A stretch of 29,932 nt of DNA from CAYWFU01 sp964457585 (GTDB lineage Bacteria; JACRDZ01): contig CAYWFU010000031.1 of assembly GCA_964457585.1 (NCBI GenBank), forward strand, positions 1 to 29,932, written 5' to 3'. Shown piece by piece: positions 1 through 7,598 of this stretch. How positions within the stretch are numbered: the first letter of the stretch is position 1; every line of letters begins with the position of its first letter. Both the position numbers and the translations under genes were made by a program. Below the pieces are notes generated by a model. It did not search any database and was not told the origin of the DNA. It saw only the letters and a list, made by a program, of their open reading frames with translations.

Positions 1-111
1 TCGTTCCTATATGATTTTTTTTACAATAAATTTGTTACAGTTATTTCGTCGCAAGCCCTAAGTACTATAGGTGAAGGAACAACTTTTTATTTTACACTGG
101 AAGAAAATTGA
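1..111 (+). pseudogene. histidine kinase 3' end, disrupted by a mobile-element end
   Basis: The frame open from the window edge ends at the TGA at 109-111 with the tail STIGEGTTFYFTLEEN. This is the G3-box end of a HATPase_c domain, where sensor kinases typically finish with S-x-x-G-x-GTTF-x-F-x-L. The residues before it (about 1-58) do not resemble the expected GLGL/HGG region of a kinase. Bases 29-60 instead resemble the right end of the inverted-repeat element at 11310-11491. I infer that an element inserted into a kinase gene and left only its last 16 or so codons. The stop lies 11 bases from the stop of the convergent radical SAM gene. The 5' part is outside the window, so a misread of an intact divergent protein is possible. 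Confidence 0.55.
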
Positions 112-122
112 GGTCCAATGAA

Positions 123-2099
123 TTACATGTCCATCGATAATTGATTATATTCAATAAATGAAATGTTCTTATACTCTGCTTTAAGCTTTTCTATTAATTC
201 TTTTTTCTGAACCATTTTTTCGGAATAGTACAAAAGTATTCTGGAGTGGAAATATTTTAATTTTTTAATGAATCGTTCAAAGCTGTCATCTTCAAAACGT
301 GTCATTTTTGTTATGTCAATACCGATTGGTAAATCCTCTTTATTAAAATAATTTACCATTTTTCTATAAAATTCTTTAAAGTTGATCCCATCCATAATCC
401 CTGAAAGTTCAAGACAGATCAATCCTTCATTTAAATTATTTTTCAATTTCAGCTCGAGAAAGTTAAAAGACATATCCGGCAGTGCCCGGCCTTTCATAGG
501 AGCTTTCAAAAATTCAAGAAGCGGTTTTCTGTAAGAAGTTAAATATGTTGAGGGCTGGCGTACATCGCCCAGAACTTTTAATTTTATATTTTCCACAAAT
601 GCAAGTGTACTGCCGATTTTTGTAAGTATAGATTGAGAAGCTGTCTTCTCTCCAAAAATACTTCTATATTTTTCTTCAACCTGTTTTGCAAGTTCTTTTG
701 TTTTTTTATTTGGCAAATACTGTTTCATGACATCAATAGCAGAATAAAACTTTGAGCAGAACTCTCTGAGATTCTCACATCTTTTCTTTTTCCACTCATC
801 AGCATATTTACGTGTATACATATACCCGGTAATGTAGGTATCGCACATTCGCATTACAGAAGGTCCAAGCTCATGAAAATCCATTTTAAAAGCTTTTTTT
901 AGAATTTTACTAGATTCCTTTTTTGTGAAACATGGATGGTTAAACCATATTTCATGCTGGCCGTGCCATTCTTCATACGGTATGTCCGTGCAGAGTTTCC
1001 CTGAATCTTTATATTCTTTATATAATGCTGTTTGAGGAAGCGGGCCCAGCTGCATGAACTGTGCAAAATCCGGACGAAGTTTTTTCATATACTCAACCTC
1101 TTTCCAGATATTTTCTTTTGTATGATGTTCCTGAAATAAAATGCTCGATGCCAGAATCGATACCCCATGGTTTCTAAGATCATTGAATAACGCGGGCATA
1201 TCAATATTTTTATTCTTTGTATAATTTTCAAGGTAAGATTCAACTCCCAGCCACAAAAAGCCAATCCCAAGCTCGAACATATTCTCAATCCCGAAATCCT
1301 TTACAGCTTCAGCTGATGAAAAAATTCCGAAATAATATTGCTTGTTATTTTTCTTCATAAGATCAAGCAGTTCAAAAGCTCTTGTTTTGTTTTTAAGAAA
1401 ATTTTCATCCATAACAAAAAAATCTATACATCCGAATTTTTTCTCCATTGACACGCAGATATCGAAAAGTTCTTTGCCTGTTTTAAAAAACGGTATATGT
1501 GCAAAATCAAAATTGTGGGTTGTACAGCAGAATCTGCATTTGTTTGGACATCCGACTCCTGTCATAAGGATACCTGTTTTGCTTAAAAGAGGGATACCCA
1601 TAAATCTCTTATTTTCAGCAGAGGGTATCATTGGATGTTTTATCGGAGCATCGACTTTCTCGTTAAAAAACTCTCTAAGCCATCTTATTCCCTCACCATG
1701 AGCAACAAAATCGCAATCAATAAGCTTTTCAATATCGGGAATCCGCGTACCGTGTCCGCCAAGAATGATTTTTGTTTTAGGGCTGTATCTGCGTACCAGT
1801 TCACACATTTTTTTTGCTTTTAGGAAATTTGGAGTTATAAAAGAAATACCAATATAATCATAGCCTTTTTTTATTTCTTTAATAAAACATTTAATTGTAG
1901 GGAAATCAAGAACAACCGTAGGACACTTTATGTTTTCCGCCAGCATATAAAGTCCGAAGCTCCTGTGATTGTAACGAAGAGAAAATATCCCCTGTTCTCT
2001 TGTTATCTGATTATGATACAGCTCCATTATATTTTCTTTGCGGCCGTAATTATCATCAACGCCATATGGTTTGAAAACAGAAGTTAATAACAATTTCAT
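123..2099 (-). CDS. B12-binding-type radical SAM protein
   Basis: This 658-residue protein probably binds a 4Fe-4S cluster and S-adenosylmethionine. The cluster motif CPNKCRFC has cysteines 184, 188 and 191 (CxxxCxxC). DENF at 231-234 and GVES at 285-288 match later conserved points of the radical SAM barrel. Residues 1-145 look like the cobalamin-binding Rossmann domain of B12-radical SAM enzymes, with an LGGHGT loop near 113-118. The DxHxxG motif that ligates cobalamin in many family members is not visible. Residues of about 560-645 have the alternating strand/helix pattern of a STAS-like domain, which is a weak resemblance. The ATG follows AAAGGAG, and a good promoter lies upstream at 2201-2229. 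The gene stands alone on its strand. The substrate cannot be told; related enzymes methylate or rearrange lipids, tetrapyrroles and peptides. Confidence 0.85.
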   Translation of the reverse strand: MKLLLTSVFKPYGVDDNYGRKENIMELYHNQITREQGIFSLRYNHRSFGLYMLAENIKCPTVVLDFPTIKCFIKEIKKGYDYIGISFITPNFLKAKKMCELVRRYSPKTKIILGGHGTRIPDIEKLIDCDFVAHGEGIRWLREFFNEKVDAPIKHPMIPSAENKRFMGIPLLSKTGILMTGVGCPNKCRFCCTTHNFDFAHIPFFKTGKELFDICVSMEKKFGCIDFFVMDENFLKNKTRAFELLDLMKKNNKQYYFGIFSSAEAVKDFGIENMFELGIGFLWLGVESYLENYTKNKNIDMPALFNDLRNHGVSILASSILFQEHHTKENIWKEVEYMKKLRPDFAQFMQLGPLPQTALYKEYKDSGKLCTDIPYEEWHGQHEIWFNHPCFTKKESSKILKKAFKMDFHELGPSVMRMCDTYITGYMYTRKYADEWKKKRCENLREFCSKFYSAIDVMKQYLPNKKTKELAKQVEEKYRSIFGEKTASQSILTKIGSTLAFVENIKLKVLGDVRQPSTYLTSYRKPLLEFLKAPMKGRALPDMSFNFLELKLKNNLNEGLICLELSGIMDGINFKEFYRKMVNYFNKEDLPIGIDITKMTRFEDDSFERFIKKLKYFHSRILLYYSEKMVQKKELIEKLKAEYKNISFIEYNQLSMDM

Positions 2100-2189
2100 T
2101 TTTATTCTCCTTTAGCCTGGTGCAGCATTGGAGGGGTATCTTGAAAAAATTATTTTGAGGATTTTTAACACTTCCAATACATCTCTCAA

Positions 2190-2218
2190 TTGACATAAAA
2201 ATTGTAACATAATAAAGT
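2190..2218 (+). promoter_or_regulatory. possible rightward promoter facing the radical SAM promoter
   Basis: TTGACA (2190-2195) is followed after 17 bases by TAAAGT (2213-2218). It occupies almost the same bases as the leftward promoter at 2201-2229, so the two would compete for polymerase. It points into the non-coding 88-bp tandem duplication. The -10 matches only 4 of 6 bases, so this is tentative. Confidence 0.35.
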
Positions 2219-2229
2219 ATTGGTGTCAA
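2201..2229 (-). promoter_or_regulatory. sigma70-type promoter for the radical SAM gene
   Basis: On the minus strand TTGACA (2224-2229) is separated by 17 bases from TACAAT (2201-2206), about 100 bases before the radical SAM start codon. The -35 is a perfect consensus and the -10 matches 5 of 6. Confidence 0.7.
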
Positions 2230-2256
2230 TTAAATATGAATGGATGCATTTTTGTT

Positions 2257-2432
2257 AAAAGTTGCAATTATATAAAAGACGTGATATTATATATTTAATA
2301 TATAAATAAATAGAAACTTTTTACTAATTTAAATATATATAAAAAAAAGTTGCAATTATATAAAAGACGTGATATTATATATTTAATATATAAATAAATA
2401 GAAACTTTTTACTAATTTAAATGTATATATTA
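2257..2432. repeat. tandem duplication of an 88-bp non-coding unit
   Basis: A unit starting AAAAGTTGCAATTATATAAA at 2257 is repeated from 2345. The spacing is exactly 88 bases and I see a single mismatch (A at 2335, G at 2423) before the copies diverge. The unit is almost pure A+T and holds no credible reading frame. It belongs to the 2100-3056 stretch, which contains no gene I can support. That stretch has opposed promoters at its left, this duplication, about 240 bases of A+T-rich sequence (2433-2670) in which I see nothing definite, and then hairpin repeats up to the next gene. Confidence 0.9.
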
Positions 2433-2671
2433 CTCAAACTATTTATAATATTTATTCTATTCTATTCTATAGTAAAGCAGGTGATTGTTTACTTAATTTA
2501 TAAATATTTATATTTATAAATTACCAAATTTTTAAATAATACTAAAAATATTGATAGGTTGAATTTCGGTTATAAAAGAATATACCTTATATATGAAAGA
2601 ATTACTCAAGGTATTAATTAATAGAGTAAACTGTTGTTTAGATGAGCTAATAATCAAAAATAAAATGTTCC

Positions 2672-2979
2672 CTTCAGAGAGAGATGCGATATCCTGCGTT
2701 TTATAGCATGATACTTCGTTATCTTTTTAACTAACTATATTTTTTTATCTAGAAGTGCCAGGAATACCCCATATTTTAATACTGGGATAAATTGGTACAA
2801 ATTAAAAAATAATCTTCCTATCAATAGAAGATATCCTGAAGTTTCTATCGCAGGATTCTTTATCTGGAAGTGCCAAGAATACCCTGCAGTTTACTGCAGG
2901 GATGAATTGGCACAAATATAAATAATAAATATTCCTATCAGAGACAGAAGATACCCTGTCTGCCACAGGATTCTTCATT
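2672..2979. repeat. cluster of dispersed two-hairpin repeats (degenerate copies)
   Basis: Several modules of the repeat family found throughout the window lie end to end. Hairpin-1 modules have the pattern AGAAGATACCCTG, loop, CAGGATTCTTC (around 2812-2860 and 2945-2979, with a worn copy near 2672-2725). Hairpin-2 modules begin TATCTGGAAGTGCCAA and end TTGGCACAAAT (around 2865-2920, with a worn copy near 2745-2800). The copies here have diverged more than those elsewhere. The cluster ends about 75 bases before the subtilase start. Confidence 0.8.
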
Positions 2980-3056
2980 TACCGGATTTTTTCCTTAAAA
3001 ACATTAACTTTTATAATTTTTTTAAAATATAATTTAAATAGTGCGGAGGAGCAAAC

Positions 3057-5681
3057 TTGAAAAAGCAAATTTTAATATTTATCAATTTAGTAATTTTTTT
3101 AACTGGGATATTTATTATTCCAGCCAGAGCTGAATATATTAGAAAAAAACCAAATAAAAATCCATTTTTATCTATGAATATTTTTAAAAATAGAGCTAAT
3201 ATATTTGCACAACAAGCAAATAGAAGTGAATATAAAGAAGATGAAATAATAGTAAAATACAAAAAAAATATATCTGAACGATTAATGAAAAAAAGTCTTA
3301 ATAAATATGGTATGTCAGTTAAAAAATCTTTTAAAACAATGACAATGAAATGCGTAACAATACCAGATGGTTCTTCCGTAAAAGATATGATTAATAAAAT
3401 CATAAAAGATCCAAATGTTGAATATGCTGAACCAAACTATCTTTATCATGCTGATGCAACACCTGATGATCCACGTTTTACTGATTTATGGGGATTGAAT
3501 AATAATGGACAGACAGGAGGTACTCCTGATGCTGATATCGATGCAACTGAAGCATGGGATATTGCAACAGGAGATTCAAGCATTGTAATTGCAGTTATCG
3601 ATACTGGGATTGACTATACGCATGAAGATATAAAACAAAATTTATGGAGAAACAGCGGTGAAATACCTGGAAATAACATTGATGATGATAATAATGGTGT
3701 AGTTGATGATATTTATGGATTTAATTCAATTACCGGTTCTGGTGATCCATATGATAATGGCGGACATGGAACTCATGTATCTGGAACAATTGGCGCTGTT
3801 GGCAATAATTCTAAAGGTGTATCTGGTGTAAACTGGAAAACAAAAATAATGGCTTTGAAATTTTTGAATGAAAGCGGATCTGGTTATTCTAATAATGCAA
3901 TAGCATGTATAGATTATGCGGTAACCATGAAAAATAATGGTGTAAATGTAAGAGTTACAAATAATAGTTGGGGTGGTGGTCCTTATTCTCAAGCGCTTTA
4001 TGATGCAATAAAAAGACTAAGAGATGCAGATATTTTATTTGTTGCTTCAGCAGGTAATAGTGCAAAAAATACTGATTCTACTGCTGCCTATCCTGCAAGC
4101 TATAATCTTGAAAACATTATTTCTGTAGCTGCAACAGATAAAAATGATACTCTTGCTTATTTTTCAAATTATGGTTCTATTACTGTAGATTTAGCCGCAC
4201 CCGGATATGAAATATTGAGTACATATCCAGGCGGCGGATATAATCCTGTTTCAGGAGATATCTTTTTTGATAATGTAGAAAGTGGCACCGGTATCTGGCA
4301 AAAAGCATCACCATGGGATATAACAAATGAAAAAGCATATAGCGGAACTTATGCATGGTCAGATAGCCCTAATGGAAACTATAGCAATAATAGAAATAAT
4401 TCAATTACATCAGGGATAATCGATTTAAGTTCTACTCAAGGAATTGATACTAGAATTGGTTTTTACGGATGGATAATGCTTGAAAAAAATTATGATAACT
4501 TATTTATTGATGTTTCTGGTAATAATGGATCAAGCTGGACAACTATTAAAGGTGTTACTGGAGAAAATCCTTCATGGCAATTATATGCTTATCCAATACC
4601 TGAGAATGTTAAAACAAATCAATTCAAATTCAGATTTCGCCTGAAGACAGATGCTTCAAATGTAAAGGATGGAGTTTATTTAGATAATATAGGTATTGGA
4701 ATAGGATCGGGTAGTTCTGCAACCTATGTTTATATGAACGGAACATCAATGGCTTCACCTCATGTATCAGGTGCTGCAACTATGCTTTTAAATTATCTCT
4801 GGAATAAACGTCCGCAAACAAGTTATAGTGAAATTAAAAATATAATTCTATCCGGTGTGGATTCCTTACCAGTTTTAAATGACAAAACACTAACCGGAGG
4901 AAGATTAAATGTCTATAATTCAATATTAAAAGCAAGTGAATTGCTCATTCCAAATAAACCACCTGTTGCAGAAGCAGGGCAAACCAAATGGGGAAATGAA
5001 TATATTTCAATTTCTTTTGATGCTTCTTCATCTTTTGATTCTGATGGAATAATAGTCTCTTATTTATGGGATTATGGTGATGGGGGTAGTGGGACAAGTA
5101 AAAAAGTTAATCATGTCTATACCTCTCCAGGAACATATACAGCTACTTTAACAGTAACTGATAATGATGGAGATACTGCAATTGATACTGTTCAGGTAAG
5201 AGTAAGTGCATACAGCAATAGAGTAAATTGTGGTTATTATAGTTGGTATAAAGATGTAAGCGGACAATGGTGGAGATCAGATCAAAAATATGACAGTTCA
5301 AATCCTTATGCATGGGGTTTTAAAAATGGAGCAATGGGCGGGACAACAGATCCAATAGAAAACACTCTTGATGATATATTATATCAGAAATGGAGAAGAA
5401 ATTTATCATCTTATAATTTTAATGTGCCAAATGGCACATATGCGGTTACATTAAAGTTTGCAGAGTTTTTTTGGACATCAGTCGGCAGAAGAATTTTTGA
5501 TGTATATTTAGAAGGGAATCTAGTATTGGATAATTATGATATTTATGCAGAAGTAGGGCATGATTATGCTGCACCTGATAAAGTTTATGATGTAATAGTA
5601 ACTGATGGCAGATTGGATATTGAATTTGGCAGAGTAACATCAGATCCTGTAATTAATGCAATTTATATCAGGAGAAAATAA
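3057..5681 (+). CDS. secreted subtilisin-like serine protease with PKD and malectin-like domains
   Basis: This is an 874-residue S8 peptidase. A signal peptide spans about 1-25 (KK, hydrophobic stretch, ARA). A propeptide lies at about 58-130, of the type found in fervidolysin-like subtilases. The catalytic triad is Asp182 (VIDTGID), His237 (GGHGTHVSG) and Ser564 (NGTSMASPHVSG), with oxyanion Asn334 (ASAGNS). About 150 residues (roughly 400-550) are inserted between Asn334 and Ser564 and look like a jelly-roll, MAM- or immune-inhibitor-A-like module. A PKD domain follows (about 635-716, WDYGDG at 671-676), then a malectin-like carbohydrate-binding domain (about 720-872). The start is TTG at 3057, preceded by GGAGG (3045-3049); no better ATG lies before the signal peptide. 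It probably acts at the cell surface or outside the cell. The next gene follows after 20 bases and is probably co-transcribed. Confidence 0.93.
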   Translation: MKKQILIFINLVIFLTGIFIIPARAEYIRKKPNKNPFLSMNIFKNRANIFAQQANRSEYKEDEIIVKYKKNISERLMKKSLNKYGMSVKKSFKTMTMKCVTIPDGSSVKDMINKIIKDPNVEYAEPNYLYHADATPDDPRFTDLWGLNNNGQTGGTPDADIDATEAWDIATGDSSIVIAVIDTGIDYTHEDIKQNLWRNSGEIPGNNIDDDNNGVVDDIYGFNSITGSGDPYDNGGHGTHVSGTIGAVGNNSKGVSGVNWKTKIMALKFLNESGSGYSNNAIACIDYAVTMKNNGVNVRVTNNSWGGGPYSQALYDAIKRLRDADILFVASAGNSAKNTDSTAAYPASYNLENIISVAATDKNDTLAYFSNYGSITVDLAAPGYEILSTYPGGGYNPVSGDIFFDNVESGTGIWQKASPWDITNEKAYSGTYAWSDSPNGNYSNNRNNSITSGIIDLSSTQGIDTRIGFYGWIMLEKNYDNLFIDVSGNNGSSWTTIKGVTGENPSWQLYAYPIPENVKTNQFKFRFRLKTDASNVKDGVYLDNIGIGIGSGSSATYVYMNGTSMASPHVSGAATMLLNYLWNKRPQTSYSEIKNIILSGVDSLPVLNDKTLTGGRLNVYNSILKASELLIPNKPPVAEAGQTKWGNEYISISFDASSSFDSDGIIVSYLWDYGDGGSGTSKKVNHVYTSPGTYTATLTVTDNDGDTAIDTVQVRVSAYSNRVNCGYYSWYKDVSGQWWRSDQKYDSSNPYAWGFKNGAMGGTTDPIENTLDDILYQKWRRNLSSYNFNVPNGTYAVTLKFAEFFWTSVGRRIFDVYLEGNLVLDNYDIYAEVGHDYAAPDKVYDVIVTDGRLDIEFGRVTSDPVINAIYIRRK

Positions 5682-5701
5682 ATATTCAGGAGAAATGATT
5701 G

Positions 5702-6202
5702 ATGGCAGAACTAATTAATTGGAAAGAAGCAGTGGTTATTCAAAAAAATATCAGAACAGGTGCAATTCCTGCTGGATTTGAATTTATGATAAGATTTTTA
5801 AAGATTAAAAATGTAAATCTGGATACATTTCAGGATGATTTTGATTTTAAGGCTAAAGGTGAAGCAGAAAATAATTTTGAGACAATAGCTCAAGCTATTG
5901 AAAAAAAATATCCACAAATAAAAATAAGAACAAAAAATTTTGCCAAAGGTGCTGAAAAAGTTGATTTTATTACAAATTTAATAGAAAAAAATATTCCAAG
6001 CATGTTATCTTTAACATTATCATCAAAAAAAAGCTTATGCCATGAAATGCCTGTAATTTATATTGATTATTTTAAAATGAGATTGATCTGGAGAGTTAAT
6101 CAGATAGAAGAACCAGATTTGTTTAAAGTTGAAAATCAGGAAGTTATAGATCGACATAATAATTGGCTAGGCGGTAAAGATTTAGCATGGGTAGAATTAT
6201 AA
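5702..6202 (+). CDS. unrecognised protein, faintly like a C39-type cysteine protease fold
   Basis: A 166-residue protein with no signal peptide or membrane segment. I chose ATG 5702 over TTG 5699 because AGGAGA (5688-5693) is then 8 bases away. The N-terminal stretch TGAIPAGFEFMIRFL resembles the helix of C39-like and papain-like proteases that normally starts with Cys-Gly-Pro-Ala. Near residue 117 a CHEMPVIYIDY stretch is placed like the catalytic histidine segment of that fold. The nucleophilic cysteine is absent (Thr/Gly occupy that place), so if the fold is right the protein is probably not a protease. This is pattern resemblance only. It lies 20 bases after the secreted subtilase gene, which suggests co-transcription, and about 100 bases before the Ig-like gene. 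Confidence 0.6.
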   Translation: MAELINWKEAVVIQKNIRTGAIPAGFEFMIRFLKIKNVNLDTFQDDFDFKAKGEAENNFETIAQAIEKKYPQIKIRTKNFAKGAEKVDFITNLIEKNIPSMLSLTLSSKKSLCHEMPVIYIDYFKMRLIWRVNQIEEPDLFKVENQEVIDRHNNWLGGKDLAWVEL

Positions 6203-6218
6203 ATTATCAACTATTTTC

Positions 6219-6258
6219 TTGACAATATTTTTTTTTGGATTAAACTTATTAATATAAT
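6219..6258 (+). promoter_or_regulatory. probable promoter of the Ig-like gene
   Basis: A perfect TTGACA (6219-6224) is followed after 16 bases by TAAACT (6241-6246), and a perfect TATAAT lies at 6253-6258, about 45 bases before the ATG. Neither pairing has ideal spacing, but the cluster suggests that the gene at 6304 starts its own transcript. Confidence 0.5.
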
Positions 6259-6303
6259 GTATAAAATTATGTTTTAATCTTTATATAAGAGAAAGGAAGG
6301 TCT

Positions 6304-7041
6304 ATGAGCAACGATAGTAATCATAAATTAAATCCAATGGAGTTTGAAGAAGTAAAGGATGCAGTAATGGTCCCTTCTACTTTTGATCCTAAAAAAAAGG
6401 AGAAGGGGAAAATCACTTTTACTTTAACAGCTCCTGGAATGGTAAGAGTTTTTGTTAGACCAAAAGAAAGACGATTTATATTATTACGAACAATAATTAA
6501 TTGGGAAGATAAAAAACCCGGTACTTATGAAGTATTCTGGGATGGTTATGATGCTAATGGAAATTTATTAGATCCTGGCAAATACCGCATTTCAATTCAG
6601 GCTCAACCATTACGTCATTCAGTTGATGATAAGGAATTACCATGGGATCCAGATCCGCATTTAAAGGAAGAAAATATACTTTATTTTCCTGCAAAAGATA
6701 AAAGAGTTCATGCACATTGTGTTCATGATAAAGATAAATGCATTGAGTTAAAAGTAAAAATTACTTCTCCTGCAAATGGTGCAACAATAAAAGGAAAAGT
6801 AAAAGTTGTCAGAGAAATCAGTGAACAAACAAGAGGTTATGGAAAAGTTAGAGGCCATTCAGCCAGATTTTATATTGATTATATGTTATTACAGGAGAAT
6901 AAAGAAGAAAGAGGAACCTTAGCAGAATGGACATGGGATACATCTGATATTCCACCTGGGAAACATATTTTAACTGCAACTTGTTGTGATCATTCAGACC
7001 ATATGGGATCTGATAGTATAATTGTTAATGTGGTAAAATGA
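6304..7041 (+). CDS. cytoplasmic Ig-like protein with FlgD-type domain and Cys/His cluster
   Basis: A 245-residue protein with SD GAAAGGAAGG just before the ATG. Residues of about 33-102 match the FlgD Ig-like pattern, with YEVFWDGYDANG and then PGKYRISI; this domain usually sits at the C-terminus of exported proteins. Residues of about 150-243 form a second Ig-like domain (ITSPANGATIKGKV, then WDTSDIPPGKHIL). Between them HAHCVHDKDKC (136-146) and near the end TCCDHSDH (226-233) are rich in Cys and His and could bind a metal. No signal peptide is visible, which is unusual for a protein built from such domains. The stop codon lies inside a copy of the dispersed hairpin repeat. I do not recognise the whole protein; its place before a small Cys-containing peptide gene may be meaningful. 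Confidence 0.75.
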   Translation: MSNDSNHKLNPMEFEEVKDAVMVPSTFDPKKKEKGKITFTLTAPGMVRVFVRPKERRFILLRTIINWEDKKPGTYEVFWDGYDANGNLLDPGKYRISIQAQPLRHSVDDKELPWDPDPHLKEENILYFPAKDKRVHAHCVHDKDKCIELKVKITSPANGATIKGKVKVVREISEQTRGYGKVRGHSARFYIDYMLLQENKEERGTLAEWTWDTSDIPPGKHILTATCCDHSDHMGSDSIIVNVVK

Positions 7042-7129
7042 AGAACCCTGTGGCACAGGGTATCTTCTGTCTCTGATAGGAATTATTTATTATTTATTTT
7101 ATGCCAATTACTTGGCACTTCCAGATAAA
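7039..7129. repeat. dispersed two-hairpin repeat, copy B
   Basis: Hairpin 1 is GAAGAACCCTGTGGCACAGG followed by GTATCTTC, then TCTCTGATAGGAA, then hairpin 2 TGCCAATTACTTGGCA with the tail CTTCCAGATAAA. It supplies the TGA stop of the Ig-like gene and probably acts as a terminator or 3'-end stabiliser. Confidence 0.85.
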
Positions 7130-7173
7130 TCGTTTATAAGTGTTTTGATTAAGTTTAATGTTTGATTTAAGAC

Positions 7174-7222
7174 CGGATAAAATAGATTTAATTATTTTAA
7201 TAATTTAAGGGTATTTTATCCG
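7174..7222 (+). promoter_or_regulatory. stable hairpin in the leader of the small peptide gene
   Basis: CGGATAAAATA (7174-7184) is the exact reverse complement of TATTTTATCCG (7212-7222), and the A/T-rich interior can extend the pairing. The hairpin ends 28 bases before the peptide start. No U-run follows it, so it is unlikely to be a terminator; it could set mRNA stability, mark a processing site or act as an operator. Confidence 0.6.
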
Positions 7223-7250
7223 AGAAAAAAATGAAAGGGGGGAATAACGA

Positions 7251-7382
7251 ATGGAAGAATTGAAAAGCGTATTAGCATATTGGGATGCTCACAAAAGCGA
7301 ATTTGATGCAAAATTAGTAGAAAGACAGGAAACCGGTTGCTGCGTATATGAAGGTGCAGAAGGCAGTGATTGCATGAAATAA
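7251..7382 (+). CDS. 43-residue Cys-containing peptide, candidate RiPP-type precursor
   Basis: A short frame of 43 codons has a very strong SD (AAAGGGGGGAA, 7234-7244) before its ATG, a leader hairpin upstream and a factor-independent terminator 20 bases downstream. It is therefore very likely translated. The first 26 residues are charged and probably helical (starting MEELKSVLAYWDAHK), like a leader peptide. The last 17, ETGCCVYEGAEGSDCMK, hold all three cysteines plus Gly, Ser and Thr, like a core peptide that is modified. The next gene encodes an HPr-kinase-like ATPase of a type often found beside modified-peptide genes. No radical SAM/SPASM enzyme, YcaO, lanthionine synthetase or PqqD protein lies next to it. 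It might instead be a small metal-binding or regulatory protein. The RiPP role is inference. Confidence 0.7.
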   Translation: MEELKSVLAYWDAHKSEFDAKLVERQETGCCVYEGAEGSDCMK

Positions 7383-7402
7383 TTTATCCCAATAAGGAAA
7401 CT

Positions 7403-7447
7403 AACCACAGGGAATGCATTATGTGTGTTCTCTGTGGTTTTTTATTT
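7403..7447 (+). terminator. factor-independent terminator after the small peptide gene
   Basis: AACCACAGGGAA (7403-7414) pairs with TTCTCTGTGGTT (7428-7439) with one mismatch, and the stem runs straight into a T-rich tract. It gives the peptide gene its own short transcript, apart from the HprK-like gene. Confidence 0.8.
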
Positions 7448-7486
7448 ATAGATTATGATTTTTTATTATGGAGATGGTATGAAAGA

Positions 7487-7578
7487 TTGAGGTTGAGGTT
7501 AAGGTTGAGGAAAGATATAAATCATTATATTGATTTTTGGTTTTATCTTTTCCTTAACCTAACCCTTAGCCTTAACCT
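7487..7578. repeat. GGTTGAGG/GGTTAAGG hexamer inverted repeat
   Basis: Hexamer-like units (TTGAGG, TTAAGG) at about 7487-7511 face the complementary CCTTAACC and CCTTAGCC units at about 7551-7578, with a short A/T spacer. They can fold into one long imperfect hairpin. It ends 20 bases before the start of the HprK-like gene and may limit read-through or shape its leader. Confidence 0.75.
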
Positions 7579-7598
7579 GATTTATCATAGGAGATATT

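Noticed and set aside
1342..1823. Two plus-strand frames opposite the radical SAM gene
   Set aside because: Antisense to the most conserved part of a protein with clear motifs; no SD or family resemblance.
2593..2706. 37-codon frame in the gene-free stretch before the subtilase
   Set aside because: No SD, and its last third lies in a hairpin repeat copy; nothing resembling a known peptide.
2672..2979. CRISPR-like array suggested by repeated units near the left end
   Set aside because: The units are palindromic intergenic hairpins of irregular spacing, shared with other gaps in the window; no regular spacers and no cas genes.
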